The notes below the pieces were generated by a model. The model was given only the letters and a program-made list of their open reading frames with translations, made no database searches and had not been told where the DNA came from. From Cytophagaceae bacterium (GTDB lineage Bacteria > Bacteroidota > Bacteroidia > Cytophagales > Flexibacteraceae), in assembly GCA_947458545.1 (NCBI GenBank), contig CANGYH010000006.1, positions 1 to 64,000 on the forward strand: DNA of 64,000 nt. Direction: 5' to 3'. Made by a program: the position numbers and the translations under genes. Positions 26,101-35,520 of this stretch are shown piece by piece. The first letter of the stretch is position 1. Each line of letters opens with the position of its first letter.

Positions 26101-27243
26101 TGCAGAGATGTTATCCTCCCAGCTTGATCCATTGATAAACTTGTACTGAATGGATGCGCTCTGCGGAAGCGGGACTGTTACAGCATAAACTGAAGTTGCA
26201 CCTACCCGACTTAGCGCAATGGCCGTCATGTTATAGCCGTTGAAAGTGCCAGCCAGATATACACCCGACCCTGAAACCGTCTCGTTTTGCATATCCACCT
26301 GGAAGGTTATGTCGACAGGAGGCACAGAGGCAGAGGTATAGGAGTAGGCAGGGCCGCCGTTTGTGCCGCCTGCCGTCCGATATGTGATGGCATAAGCGTC
26401 TACATCAGCATTAGGGGCTGAAGACAAAGTGGAAGTAGAGACCGTGGAAGTAAAGGCATAGTACTGCACCGTGGTGCCATTGCCCTGAGCTGGTATAGTG
26501 GCCGTGTAGGTGGTACCGCTACCAGATGCCAGCACGTAACTACTACTAGACCAGTTGTTGGTTGAGTATCGCACGTAAACCAACTCTTCTGCAGACTTGG
26601 CTGCAGAAAGATTAACTGTTACGTTTACCGAGTTGGAAGGCGTAATGCTACCCGCAGCCGGGCTTTGGCTAACCGATGATATGGCAACGGGCGCAGCCGA
26701 GGTTGCCATAAAAATGGCCTTGGTAGAGCCGTAGCCAATGTCTAGCCAGTTGAAAGTATACCAGTTGTCATTGATCAGAGTAATACGGTTGTCTGGCCCT
26801 GAATTGTAGGAGTAGGTCTGCAATGTGTTCATGGCCACGTTGACGTTCACCCACTTGTTGTCCCAAACGCCTCCGTTTGAGGCATTGCCTGAAGAGATCA
26901 CGAATAGATAGGTGCCGCCTGCAAAGTCTCCGCCAGATGCTGCTGCGCGTATGGTAGTTTTCCACACGGCTGTGCCCCCAGTGGCGGAGTTCCATTTATT
27001 GACACCGGCAGTGGTACAGTAGTTGGTGCCTCCTCCGCAGTTGTTGGAATTTGTGCCTCTGATGGCGCGATTATTGATTGGGTCTGGCAGGTTTACGTAA
27101 CCGTTCCATGTACCTGGCAGGTGTAAGCCCTCCGGAGAATAGATCTGCCCAAAAGCAGATGGGGCTCCTAAGAAACCAAAAATTACTGCCAGAAGCACCG
27201 CCATAGGCGAGATAGCTTGGGCAGTCAAGCTTTTGAAGGTCAT
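23194..27243 (-). CDS. Secreted T9SS protein with four starch-binding-like repeats (PUL-associated)
   Basis: A 1349-aa exported protein with a signal peptide (MAVLLAVIFGFLGAPSAFG). After a unique N-terminal region (about 34-200) comes an Ig-like domain (about 205-305). Four repeats of about 105 residues follow (about 310-735), each opening 'ITFQVDMQNETVSGxVYLAGTFNGW' and resembling CBM20/48-type alpha-glucan-binding folds. Each ends in a C-[FY]-x2-C-x2-C signature (CFSRCGVC, CFNLCGPC, CFNSCTKC, CYNRCTDC). A repetitive beta-rich region follows, and the final 80 residues (LDIWPNPTVGG, then SSGIYLIKAIG) are a type A T9SS sorting domain. Next to the GH66, SusD and SusC genes it probably plays the glycan-capturing role that SusE/F play elsewhere, but delivered by T9SS. 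No catalytic motif is seen. Confidence 0.85.
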   Translation of the reverse strand: MTFKSLTAQAISPMAVLLAVIFGFLGAPSAFGQIYSPEGLHLPGTWNGYVNLPDPINNRAIRGTNSNNCGGGTNYCTTAGVNKWNSATGGTAVWKTTIRAAASGGDFAGGTYLFVISSGNASNGGVWDNKWVNVNVAMNTLQTYSYNSGPDNRITLINDNWYTFNWLDIGYGSTKAIFMATSAAPVAISSVSQSPAAGSITPSNSVNVTVNLSAAKSAEELVYVRYSTNNWSSSSYVLASGSGTTYTATIPAQGNGTTVQYYAFTSTVSTSTLSSAPNADVDAYAITYRTAGGTNGGPAYSYTSASVPPVDITFQVDMQNETVSGSGVYLAGTFNGYNMTAIALSRVGATSVYAVTVPLPQSASIQYKFINGSSWEDNISAPCSNGGTDRFYTVGTTDATIPVSCFSRCGVCPPRRPVTFRVDVQNEATVSGVYLAGEFNGWSPTSLPMILVSGTTYATTLNLEEGRQYSYKFVINSGNYENNLPNGPCSAGGGNRTYTVTSAPSQTLPVNCFNLCGPCAALSAVTVLVDMKNTTVTNGVALAGTFNGWSTSATQMGRVGNTSIYTATINVPEGSSIQYKFVNGIGSGGYEGNISAPCGNGNNRIYTVPTGNATLDTVCFNSCTKCPPTYPITFRVNMSGQTVTGTPTLVGSFNTYSITAKPFVRIGTTNVYEATVNLAAGMHQYKIYNPGGPNGGYETNFGVACGNGSNRVVTTISRATVLPIVCYNRCTDCGVPNVWTGLTGTNYIERDNWNAGVTPSGCLEDIVIARAANQPVIAVGSTINAGSITMQGNSTLTIGNSANLNLCGNLSGEGTVAGSVTLNGAGAQTMGGNVTVGNLTLNKTTGSVTVTSAANVSGTLTLANATSSLTIAPAGSLTLLSGPTGTARLAPVPPGATITGSMRMQRYKNVNGWHFVTAPFATTTLADYDEALVRVLPKNNANIFAYTESDTTVGRYNGALVEQHGWKVPASLSQQLNPGGNPTGYRLYLSPATSGFITSGTPFIGDKQAAYTFSPGMFGGGGYNLIGNPYMSEIDWTAVRQDAANTSLPISNTYYVYNPAIGNYATFTAGINTGTNGASQYIASSQGFFIKATAASATPITFKESHKSSANGSSFLRQSALANLLRISVEQGSYADEAVVLFYEAGLAGRDAYDADNLAGSGLDISTSAAGMVLATNVMPELSARYEVPVIVRVPNGNQVTMRFANLESFDPGTRIYVRDAFAGTFTEVTATNNTVIFSMGQNPAAQNGRFTLVFSPATITKTETFTAQPSLDIWPNPTVGGQSIQVSLSHFTGAAEIQLVDAKGRILVRRKVESSVNTCIETQSLSSGIYLIKAIGQGATLQQRVVIQ

Positions 27244-27543
27244 AAAAAAGGGTTATTATTTGGCGTATGAAGAAGGAATTGGACTAGCAAAGGATACTTG
27301 GCTCTTGCCAGAGCACCCCATTGCCAATCTGTCCTTATTACAATAGTAACTCTGGCTTCTACTCACAATTACACAACAATCTTTTGTGATGTGGTTGCCA
27401 ACAGGGCAATGCGATGCCGCCCATTTTGATAGGGGGATATTCTTTTACCGCTGATTATGCTTTGCAGCCAAAAAAGCTCTGTTTATAAAGCCCGCATGCA
27501 ATACAAGAACTGCCCAAAGAAACCTCGGTGGTGTAATGCCACC
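27244..27543. other. Intergenic region within the PUL, no gene seen
   Basis: 300 bp between the dextranase-like gene and the downstream CBM/T9SS gene on the same strand. I see no hairpin terminator, RNA gene or exact promoter match. The gap suggests the CBM gene has its own promoter or an untranslated leader. Confidence 0.4.
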
Positions 27544-29307
27544 TTAGTATTCTACTACAACCATGGTCCAATACTTTAGGTATGGCACCACTAGATTAAT
27601 GTTGTTGCCTGTTTGAGTGAATGAGAGCTCTTGAGCAGCCCCTTTAGAAACATCGGGGCTAGCCATCCAGATGCGGCGCACTGGGCCGGTTACAGCAACG
27701 GTGAGGGGTAGGTTGGTTACCAGTTCTGGCGCTGCTTGATTGCCACCATCATCTCGCCAATCCATGTGGCGGGCACCTTTGTAGTTCAGCAGGTGCAAAG
27801 CCATACGGTTACCAACCGACCTGCCAACAGTAGATACCTGCCCTTGGATGGCTGGCCACGAGCCTACTTGTACCGTGCTAGAGGACGTAGAAACCGTAGG
27901 AAATACCAAACTGCCCCCATCTCTCAACAGGTTTTGATATCCGGTTAAAAAATCGTAGTAGACCGGCATAGCCGATTGTAGGTCGGCATCCATAGTTAAG
28001 TTAGAATTAGGGAAGTACTCGCTACAAAGCATATGCTCTCCCATCTCTAAGTGGCTGCCACCAAAGGCGAAGATGACCGCGTTCGTCATCAAGACGCCAG
28101 GCGTATTAAACGTACCTCGGCCTGCTACTGCCTTGTTGTAGTTCATGTAAGCAGCAAGCACAGAGTTTTTTGTATTGCTACTAAAGTTGTTATTGTCTCT
28201 GATGACACGGCTAAGGTCTGTATAGGAGGAGGCAAAGTCGTTCCATACTTCTGTATAAAGGAAATCTGGTATGGGAGAAGCAATTGATCTCTGGCCAAAG
28301 TTGTTTACAGCATTCATCACGATTCGCTTATCAGGCCTGGCTGCATGCATCGACTGGATAAAGCTGCCATATGAATTGTCTAATGCCAAAGGGCGGCCAT
28401 TATAGGTATAAACGGTGCCACGTGGGCCTAGCTGATCCATATGAAAGCCATCAAAGGGGAGCCCTGCGTATACCTTGTTGTTTTGGCCTACCATATAAGC
28501 TTGCCATTGGGGATTAGATGGATCTAACAGGTAAATGGAGCTACGGAACGGCGGAGTTGGCAGCCTATGGAGATCCTTATTGGTGCGTTGTGCATCTGTA
28601 TAGATGTACCAGGCCTCTTGTACTCCATCTGCGGCGGCATCGTTCCAGGCACCGAAAACCAGATTGTAGAACATCGATTTCATCCCTGCAGCCCGAGCAG
28701 TCTCGATGTAACGCTTTACGGTGTTGTAGTAGACGTCGTTCCCTCCAATTTCCTGATATATCAGCGTCGGGTTGACAGGATCACCAGCAAAAGGCTGATG
28801 ATGCTTGTACTGCCAGTCGTAAAATTGAATACCATTGATGTGGTATCGGTTCAGTTTCTTGATTACAGCCGCAATCTCATCCTGAGAAATATTGCCGAAT
28901 TTGGTTAGAAATCCATATCTAGGGAACTTGGCCCAATCAGAAGACACATCTACAGCAATAGTGGCATCAACTTGCTCTTGGCCATTGGGTGCATTTTTAT
29001 AAAGCTCTACTAAGTAGCCGGTAAAGTCTGTCGTGGGGGGTACCCACGTCCAACTAGGAGCTGTAATGACTTCTTCCTTTATCACGGCACCCAAGTGCTT
29101 GTAGCGTACTTTGATAGCCGCCGTAGGCGTTGGGCTAATAGTAAATGTGACCGTTTGGCCGGGGCTATAGAGCGCCTTTTCGGTAGAAATGGTGGTGGCA
29201 GCAGGGATCGGGCTTACAGGCCCGAGCGAATTATTTTCTGCCTTTTTACAACCCGCCCATGCATGAGACAAAAGCAAGGTTAAGGCGAGGGATTTAAGGA
29301 CCTTCAT
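27544..29307 (-). CDS. GH66 family endo-dextranase-like lipoprotein
   Basis: A 587-aa surface lipoprotein predicted to hydrolyse alpha-1,6-glucan (dextran). The start at 29307 gives a lipoprotein signal peptide (MKVLKSLALTLLLSHAWAGC, lipid Cys20). An N-terminal Ig-like domain (about 40-120) leads to a (beta/alpha)8 domain with GH66 hallmarks: 'FPRYGFLTKF', 'LNRYHINGIQFYDWQYKHH' and 'LPFDGFHMDQLGPRG'. By family comparison Asp291 in the last motif is the nucleophile and Glu353 in LYTEVWND the acid/base; their spacing agrees with streptococcal dextranase. A C-terminal beta domain completes it. The start lies 18 bp past the SusD stop, so it is part of the susCD operon. A cycloisomaltooligosaccharide-forming activity is possible but less likely. 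Confidence 0.88.
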   Translation of the reverse strand: MKVLKSLALTLLLSHAWAGCKKAENNSLGPVSPIPAATTISTEKALYSPGQTVTFTISPTPTAAIKVRYKHLGAVIKEEVITAPSWTWVPPTTDFTGYLVELYKNAPNGQEQVDATIAVDVSSDWAKFPRYGFLTKFGNISQDEIAAVIKKLNRYHINGIQFYDWQYKHHQPFAGDPVNPTLIYQEIGGNDVYYNTVKRYIETARAAGMKSMFYNLVFGAWNDAAADGVQEAWYIYTDAQRTNKDLHRLPTPPFRSSIYLLDPSNPQWQAYMVGQNNKVYAGLPFDGFHMDQLGPRGTVYTYNGRPLALDNSYGSFIQSMHAARPDKRIVMNAVNNFGQRSIASPIPDFLYTEVWNDFASSYTDLSRVIRDNNNFSSNTKNSVLAAYMNYNKAVAGRGTFNTPGVLMTNAVIFAFGGSHLEMGEHMLCSEYFPNSNLTMDADLQSAMPVYYDFLTGYQNLLRDGGSLVFPTVSTSSSTVQVGSWPAIQGQVSTVGRSVGNRMALHLLNYKGARHMDWRDDGGNQAAPELVTNLPLTVAVTGPVRRIWMASPDVSKGAAQELSFTQTGNNINLVVPYLKYWTMVVVEY

Positions 29308-29324
29308 ATGAGTAGCGGCAAACA

Positions 29325-30803
29325 TTAATAGCCAGGGTTTTGTGTCAGGTTAGGATTCGCGTCAATTTCCTTTTGCGGAATGGGCAAGAGCAGCTGCGCC
29401 GGGCTCGTGACGTTGGTCTTACCAATTGATCGTAAGAAGTCCACACCGTATTGGCCGCCATCCAGGCGTTGTAGGTCAAACCAGCGATCGCCCTCAAAGG
29501 CTAGCTCAATGCGGCGTTCACGGATGATTTTTTCTCGCATTTCATTGCCAGATAACCCCCGGACATCAGGCAGGCCGGCTCGCCTACGCACTTGGTTGAG
29601 AGGCTCCTCGGCTGCAGCAGAGTTGCCAAGAGCGTTCAGGGCCTCTGCCTTCATGAGCAATACATCCGCCCATCTCAGAATGGCAAAGTTGTTAGAATTA
29701 GTGTTATAGTCTGGAGATACAGCTTTAGTTACTAAGAACTTCCGCACATTATAGCCGGTTGCAGAATAAGAGCTACGATAAATCAGCCTGTCGAAGGGAG
29801 GGCAGCCCTGATACAAAATTGTTTTATCCTTGCGGAGGTCTCCGGGCTCGTAACTGTTTACAAATTCTGGCGTTGGTTGTACCCAACCATATCCACCCCC
29901 GACAAAATTTGCGTTCCTAGGGCCCATAAAAGTGCTCATCCAATTGGCCTGGTTATCATTGCCAAAAAAGTCGGCATTAGTTCTTCCATAATACTCGACA
30001 TTGCAGACTACTTCTGGGTTAATCTCCTTGCTATGATTGAAATTATCCGAATAATCTGGGCATAATGAGTAACCGCTCATTTGGTTTATGGCAGTTAGGA
30101 CTTCCGGGTACTCGGCAAGGGTGAGGTGCACTTTGGCAAGCAAGCCTAGCGCAGCGCCTTTAGTGGCACGGCCATGCTCAGCATTAGGATAGGTGAGAGG
30201 CAATGCCTCTGCTGCCAGATTCAAATCTTGTTTAATCTGGGCATAAACCAAAGCCTTCGGGGCGCGGCGAGGCCGCAGATCATCGCCGTAGTACAGGGGT
30301 GAGGTAATCAGGGGCACATCTCCGAATACACGGACCCAGTTGAAGTAGTATAAAGCCCTCAAGAACCTTGCCTCGCCCAAAATCCTGCTTTTTAGACCTT
30401 CGTCCATATTAATAGAGGGCACCTTCTCCAAAACCAGGTTGCAGCGCAGAATGCCAGGGCCAGGGCCACGCCACACGTCTAATGCAGCAGCATTATCAGG
30501 GAAAATTGTAAAGTTTGATATCTGCACGGTTTCGATACCATCATCTCCGCCGCCGCCGCCGGTGAGGGCATTGCCAGCCCATATATCTGATGTCCAAAGC
30601 CTAAAGCCATAAAGCTTGGGCCATTGCAACACCTGATAGCAGCCATTGATGCCTGCAATAGCGTCCTTATCAGTTTTCCAGAAGTTGGCAGAGTTTACAG
30701 AGTCTCGCGGAGCCTTGTCCAGAAATGTTTTATTACAAGCGCAAACCAAAGCGATTGTTGATAGCAACCAAATCCGGAGGGCAGACGTCTTAAGAGTTTG
30801 CAT
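29325..30803 (-). CDS. susD: RagB/SusD family outer-membrane glycan-binding lipoprotein
   Basis: A 492-aa SusD homologue, the lid and binding lipoprotein of a SusCD importer. It has a lipoprotein signal peptide (lipobox VCAC, Cys23). 'FLDKAPRDSVNSANFWKTDKDAIAGINGCYQVL' is the classic N-terminal SusD pattern. TPR-like helices follow ('GEARFLRALYYFNWVRVFGDVPL', 'ATKGAALGLLAKVHLTLAEY'), then the C-terminal 'ILRWADVLLMKAEALNALG' and 'IIRERRIELAFEGDRWFDLQRL' motifs. It lies 24 bp downstream of susC, as is usual for a pair. By context the ligand is an alpha-glucan, probably dextran. Confidence 0.95.
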   Translation of the reverse strand: MQTLKTSALRIWLLSTIALVCACNKTFLDKAPRDSVNSANFWKTDKDAIAGINGCYQVLQWPKLYGFRLWTSDIWAGNALTGGGGGDDGIETVQISNFTIFPDNAAALDVWRGPGPGILRCNLVLEKVPSINMDEGLKSRILGEARFLRALYYFNWVRVFGDVPLITSPLYYGDDLRPRRAPKALVYAQIKQDLNLAAEALPLTYPNAEHGRATKGAALGLLAKVHLTLAEYPEVLTAINQMSGYSLCPDYSDNFNHSKEINPEVVCNVEYYGRTNADFFGNDNQANWMSTFMGPRNANFVGGGYGWVQPTPEFVNSYEPGDLRKDKTILYQGCPPFDRLIYRSSYSATGYNVRKFLVTKAVSPDYNTNSNNFAILRWADVLLMKAEALNALGNSAAAEEPLNQVRRRAGLPDVRGLSGNEMREKIIRERRIELAFEGDRWFDLQRLDGGQYGVDFLRSIGKTNVTSPAQLLLPIPQKEIDANPNLTQNPGY

Positions 30804-30827
30804 AAATTTTAGTTAGAGGCAAGAAGT

Positions 30828-33800
30828 TTAGATGCTGATGTTAAGGCCAAACACATAGGTTCTTGTAACAGGGTAGGTGCCCAGATCTATGCCGGTATAG
30901 CCAGAGATTTCTGGGTCAAAACCGGTGTACCGCGTGAAGGTGAGCAGATTTTGCGCCGACGCATAAAATCTAGTTGTGCCAATGTGTACCTTTTTCAGTA
31001 AATTGGCCGGGAGGCTGTAACCCAGGGTTACGTTTTTAATCCGCAGGTAGGAGCCATCTTCAATAAATCTGTCAGACGGGCGGGTATTGTTGTTAGGATC
31101 GCCATAAATGGCCCTGGGCATGCTGTTGCTTGTTCCCGGCCCTACCCACCGATTAAGCGTGGCTATAGTTTGGTTGTAGATAACCTTCATGCCTTCGGTA
31201 GAGATTCTATTGGCATTAAATATTTGATTACCTTGCACACCCTGTACGAACAGAGAAAGGTCGAAGCCTTTGTAGGTAAAGGCGTTATTTAATGCGTAAA
31301 TAAATCTCGGATTTGGATTGCCGATAAAAGTTCGGTCTTTATCGTTGATTATGTTGTCGCCGTTAAGATCTCTGAATTTTACATCGCCAGGAGCCGTACC
31401 ATTGGCAGGGCCTGTGCCCACAACTTGCCTGGCATGATTATTTACTTCATCTTGCGATTGAAAAATACCGTCTGTTACAAAGCCATATAAGCTATTTACA
31501 GGTTGCCCAACTACAGTCCGGGTAAGGCTATAATTAAGACCAATGTTCCCACTGATAACAGGGGCCGTATCAGCCAAGCTGGTGACGTTATTCTGGTTAG
31601 CGCTGAAATTGAAGCTGGTCTTCCAGCTAAGGGCCCCAGTTAGGTTGTGGGTAGAGATTGAGAGCTCTACGCCCTTGTTTTCCATACCGCCAGTATTAAC
31701 CAAGGTGCCGCTTTCGTTATAGCCGGTTGAGATTGGTGTGGCCTTGGGCATAATCATACCATTTGTAACTCGTAGGTAGGCATCCGCCGTAATCGCAATG
31801 CGGTTTTTAAGTAGGCTAACATCAGCACCGATGTTGGTTTGTGATGTACTCTCCCACCTAATGAATGGGTTTGGCATTGAGAAGGGCACCACAGAGCTCA
31901 CCAGCGTGTTATTAAAGTTGTAAGAGCTTGTGGGTAACACGTTGGCAAAGGGGTAATTTCCAATTTCTTGGTTTCCTGTCATACCCCAACCAGCACGTAG
32001 CTTCACCTCTGAGAATATATCGCTATTTTTCAGGAATGCCTCTTCTGTCAACCGCCAAGCCACAGAGCCAGACGGGAAAATGCCATACCGTTGTCTGGGC
32101 CCAAAGCGAGACGAGCCGTCTCTTCTGATAGTGCCTGTGAAGAGATATCGGCCTTTGTAATCGTAATTGGCCCTGGCGAAGATGGAGAATATGGCCCAAT
32201 CTGAAAAGCTACTGCCGGCGGTCCAGTATTTCGGATTGGCATTGCTAAGTAGCTGCGCTTGGTCGCTGACAAAATCTTGCCCAGAGGCAAACAGATTTTT
32301 AAATGTGTTTGACTGTGCACTTGTACCTGCCACCATCATTATGTGATGGTCTGCTGATGGCCTTAGGTCGTAAGTGAGAATATTATCCCAAAGCGTAGTC
32401 AGGCTACGGTTGCCGCCCTCAGAAAGAGAAGACATAGGCTGCGCAATGGGTTTGTAGTCGTAGGCTGGAGCCCATGTGCGCGTAAACCAAAAATTGTCTT
32501 GTAATCCTATTGTTGAGCGAAGGCGGAGATTTGGCAACAGAGCAGCTTCTGCATACAGATTGCCAATGATATTGTAGCCATCCACGGTGTTGCGGATTAG
32601 GTTTGCCGTTGCTATTGGATTGCGGATATCTCCTTCCCAAAGTCCATTTCTAGGTCCATTGTAGTTGCCGGCAGAGTCAAGAACAGACAATGTTGGGAGT
32701 GAGCGCATGGCATCTAGCAAGGAGTATGCGCCGCTTGGTTTCTCGTCGTGGTTCAGCGTAACGTTATTCCCAAATTTGAGCCAGTTTGTGACCTGATTGT
32801 CAGCGTTAAACTGCAGCGTGTAACGGCGGTATGCGGTATTGAGAACGATACCCTGCTGGTTGAGCACACTGCCTGAGACGTAATAGTTTGACTTATCTGT
32901 AGAGACAGAATAGGCAGCGGTAATACTCTGCATGGGGGCGGGGCGCAGCATTTCGGTTAGCCAGTTAGTGCCTCGGCCCAAAGAGGCAGGATTTGCAAAG
33001 GCCGGGTTCAAATTGCCATTACCGGCGTTGGTAAGCATCTCATTATGCAGATTGGCAAATTGCCCGGCATTTAGCATAGGAATGATGCTTGTGGCTTGTT
33101 GCAAACCAGTGTAGCCTGAAATAGAAAAGCCAGTTTTCTGACCCTTGCCACGCTTGGTTGTGATAATGATAACCCCATTTGCCCCCCTGGCTCCGTAAAT
33201 AGCTGATGCCGAGGCATCTTTTAAGACCTGTATCGATTCAATGTCCTCCGGGTTCAAATTCTGCAAGCCGCTCATTACGGGGACGCCATCTATCACAAAC
33301 AGTGGTGTGGTGCTGTTTAGGGTACCTACACCACGCACCAAAAAGATAGGGTCGTTGCCTGGTGCTCCTTGGCTAATAACCTGCAAGCCTGCTGCACGTC
33401 CTTGCATGGCATCTCCAATAGAGGCGACGGGCAAGTCTTTGATTTCTTTGACGTTGATGGGAGCAACAGAACCTGTTAAATCTTCCTTTCTGACTTGTCC
33501 GTATCCCACAACCACTACCTCATCGGCCAGCATTACGTCTTCAGCCAAGACGGCATTAACCACAGTCTGCCCCTCGGCGATGGCAATCTCTTGAGAGACG
33601 TATCCCATCATAGAAAATACTAGCACCGGGGCTTGTAAATCGTTAGGCAAAGTAAGGCTAAATATCCCATCAACATTGGTTGAAACACCAATGGCCGGGC
33701 TGGTCTTTATATAAATATTGACCCCAGGCAAGCCGTTGCCTTGTGCATCTTTAACCCGGCCTGTAATTACCCACTTGGCATCTGGTGGCCTTGGTACCGC

Positions 33801-34217
33801 TGCACTCAAAGTCTCTGGGCCTTGTGTGCTGCCCATGGTTGCACCAACAGAACCTGGAGAGCCAGAATAGATGGGCCAGTTAGCTGGCACAACGATAAAT
33901 TCTGTCTTGCTGATTTGATCTATCCGCAGGTGGTTGTCGCGCAAGACCTGCTCTAGCTTGCGGTTGCTGTAGACATCCCCTTTAGGTGATACCCGAATTT
34001 TGATGCCTTTTACAACTGAGGCCTCATAAGCAATATTGACTTGGTTGCGCTCTCCGTAGGTATGGAGGTACTCTGAGAGGAGCATTTGCTCTGCCTGATT
34101 GCTTGGCTCGGCTTGTACGGATGGTACAGCAGCCCACACTTGTTGGCCGTAGGCGCCAAAACCGCTTGCCCATAGCATTAGCAGCAATCCTGCCAACGCA
34201 GGTTTGGATTTAAACAT
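30828..34217 (-). CDS. susC: SusC/RagA TonB-dependent transporter with STN signalling domain
   Basis: A 1129-aa outer-membrane transporter for oligosaccharides. After the signal peptide comes a secretin/TonB N-terminal (STN) domain (about 45-115, with 'IAYEASVVKGIKIRVSP' and 'LEQVLRDNHLRIDQISKTEFIVVP'), which contacts a FecR anti-sigma factor. Then a carboxypeptidase-regulatory-like domain ('ITGRVKDAQGNGLPGVNIYI'), a SusC-type plug ('VVVGYGQVRKEDLTGSV', 'IFLVRGVGTLNSTTPLFVIDGVP', 'ATSIIP' region) and a 22-strand-type barrel. The STN domain together with the flanking FecR and sigma genes shows that this transporter also senses its substrate. It is transcribed with susD and the GH66 gene. Confidence 0.95.
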   Translation of the reverse strand: MFKSKPALAGLLLMLWASGFGAYGQQVWAAVPSVQAEPSNQAEQMLLSEYLHTYGERNQVNIAYEASVVKGIKIRVSPKGDVYSNRKLEQVLRDNHLRIDQISKTEFIVVPANWPIYSGSPGSVGATMGSTQGPETLSAAVPRPPDAKWVITGRVKDAQGNGLPGVNIYIKTSPAIGVSTNVDGIFSLTLPNDLQAPVLVFSMMGYVSQEIAIAEGQTVVNAVLAEDVMLADEVVVVGYGQVRKEDLTGSVAPINVKEIKDLPVASIGDAMQGRAAGLQVISQGAPGNDPIFLVRGVGTLNSTTPLFVIDGVPVMSGLQNLNPEDIESIQVLKDASASAIYGARGANGVIIITTKRGKGQKTGFSISGYTGLQQATSIIPMLNAGQFANLHNEMLTNAGNGNLNPAFANPASLGRGTNWLTEMLRPAPMQSITAAYSVSTDKSNYYVSGSVLNQQGIVLNTAYRRYTLQFNADNQVTNWLKFGNNVTLNHDEKPSGAYSLLDAMRSLPTLSVLDSAGNYNGPRNGLWEGDIRNPIATANLIRNTVDGYNIIGNLYAEAALLPNLRLRSTIGLQDNFWFTRTWAPAYDYKPIAQPMSSLSEGGNRSLTTLWDNILTYDLRPSADHHIMMVAGTSAQSNTFKNLFASGQDFVSDQAQLLSNANPKYWTAGSSFSDWAIFSIFARANYDYKGRYLFTGTIRRDGSSRFGPRQRYGIFPSGSVAWRLTEEAFLKNSDIFSEVKLRAGWGMTGNQEIGNYPFANVLPTSSYNFNNTLVSSVVPFSMPNPFIRWESTSQTNIGADVSLLKNRIAITADAYLRVTNGMIMPKATPISTGYNESGTLVNTGGMENKGVELSISTHNLTGALSWKTSFNFSANQNNVTSLADTAPVISGNIGLNYSLTRTVVGQPVNSLYGFVTDGIFQSQDEVNNHARQVVGTGPANGTAPGDVKFRDLNGDNIINDKDRTFIGNPNPRFIYALNNAFTYKGFDLSLFVQGVQGNQIFNANRISTEGMKVIYNQTIATLNRWVGPGTSNSMPRAIYGDPNNNTRPSDRFIEDGSYLRIKNVTLGYSLPANLLKKVHIGTTRFYASAQNLLTFTRYTGFDPEISGYTGIDLGTYPVTRTYVFGLNISI

Positions 34218-34278
34218 AACTGGTAAAAAATTGGTGCTTGGTAAAACTTATCAGAGCCAGATAATAGGCCGACGCAAA

Positions 34279-35361
34279 TCAGAGATTGGTAAATAAGATC
34301 GTGTCTCCTCGCTCGGTTACACGTGTCGAGGTGATCTTGCTGATGGCGCTGAGCATGGTTTTCAGGTCTCCGGTTGATAGCGACCCGCCAAAGCGCTTTG
34401 ACGGTAGGCTTGGGTCTGCAAAAAGCACTCTTTTGCCATAGCCTCTTTCAATCATCTCGCTCAGCTGCGCCAAGCTGGTATTGTCGAGCTCGACACGGGG
34501 CTCTAGCCAAGATGTATAAATGGGAGCCCAAACGATTTGCCGGGTTACCTTTTCACTACCCTTTTCTTTGATGGCTACCTCGTTTGGTCTTAGTGTGAAT
34601 AAGGTTTTTCCGCTGGGCATCGCTACGTCTACCTTGCCCTCCTTGAGCATTATTTCTGTACGAGACTTATCGGTATGCACCATAAATCTTGTGCCTTTAA
34701 CCACAGCCTCTAGATCTCCGGTATGGACGATAAACTTGACCACACCGCTGCTTGATGTTTGTTTGGCAACCTCAAAATAGGCCTCACCTTCTAACCAAAC
34801 TTCTCTGGGCTGGCCACTTGCCCAGTTGTTGCCATAGCGTAAAATAGACTGCTTGTTGAGTATAACGCGGCTGCCATCAGGCAACACTACCTTGTTGCGT
34901 TCGCTTACTTGGGTTGCTACTACCTTCAGGCGGTCGTCTGTGCCTTGGTCTAAGGCCAAATAAATCCAAGAGGCAGCTAATACAACTACGGCAGCGGCAG
35001 CAACTGCCCACCGTGCTACGTTAAAGTTGTACCAAACACCTGTGGGCCGGGCAGATGCAGAAGGTGTAACCTTGCTGCGGCGATGCTTTCGCAAGGCTTG
35101 CAGATTTAGGGTGGCCTCTATCTCTGCATGGATGGCGCGGATATCAGCCTCTTCTCTGTCCGTTAAGGGAGCGGCAACCGTGGCTACCAATTGCCTGGCT
35201 AGCATAATCTCATCTGCTAGATCAGGCAGTGCTTGCCTCACAGCCTCCCAGTGGGCATCCAACGCTGGCGTTGGGCGCTTAACCCATGCCAAGAAAAGAC
35301 CGTCCTCGGCAAAGTCGAGAGCTGTCCAATTTTTGTAGTAAGATGCGCTAGGTGTTTGCAT
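34279..35361 (-). CDS. FecR-family transmembrane anti-sigma factor
   Basis: A 360-aa inner-membrane anti-sigma factor. Residues 1-115 are cytoplasmic and would bind the sigma factor; one membrane helix (about 117-139, WAVAAAAVVVLAASWIYLAL) follows. The periplasmic FecR domain ('NKVVLPDGSRVILNKQSILRYG', 'REVWLEGEAYFEVAK', 'TRFMVHTDKSRTEIMLKEGKVDV') leads to a C-terminal DUF4974/STN-like domain ('ELDNTSLAQLSEMIERGYGKRVLFADP'). Its neighbours are the STN-bearing SusC and a divergent ECF sigma factor. It should hold that sigma factor inactive until SusC binds its glycan. Confidence 0.94.
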   Translation of the reverse strand: MQTPSASYYKNWTALDFAEDGLFLAWVKRPTPALDAHWEAVRQALPDLADEIMLARQLVATVAAPLTDREEADIRAIHAEIEATLNLQALRKHRRSKVTPSASARPTGVWYNFNVARWAVAAAAVVVLAASWIYLALDQGTDDRLKVVATQVSERNKVVLPDGSRVILNKQSILRYGNNWASGQPREVWLEGEAYFEVAKQTSSSGVVKFIVHTGDLEAVVKGTRFMVHTDKSRTEIMLKEGKVDVAMPSGKTLFTLRPNEVAIKEKGSEKVTRQIVWAPIYTSWLEPRVELDNTSLAQLSEMIERGYGKRVLFADPSLPSKRFGGSLSTGDLKTMLSAISKITSTRVTERGDTILFTNL

Positions 35362-35520
35362 GAGGGTTTAGGTAGTATGAGGTATGAAGTGGCTTTCAAG
35401 TTTATAAACAGCCTTCCAATAATTTCTACTCAACCATCTTTCATTTTTGTTGGTTACTAATTTGTTCCTACCTTGCGTTGATCTCGAACTTCAGCCTAGC
35501 CGAGCTGCACCCTCGTTATC

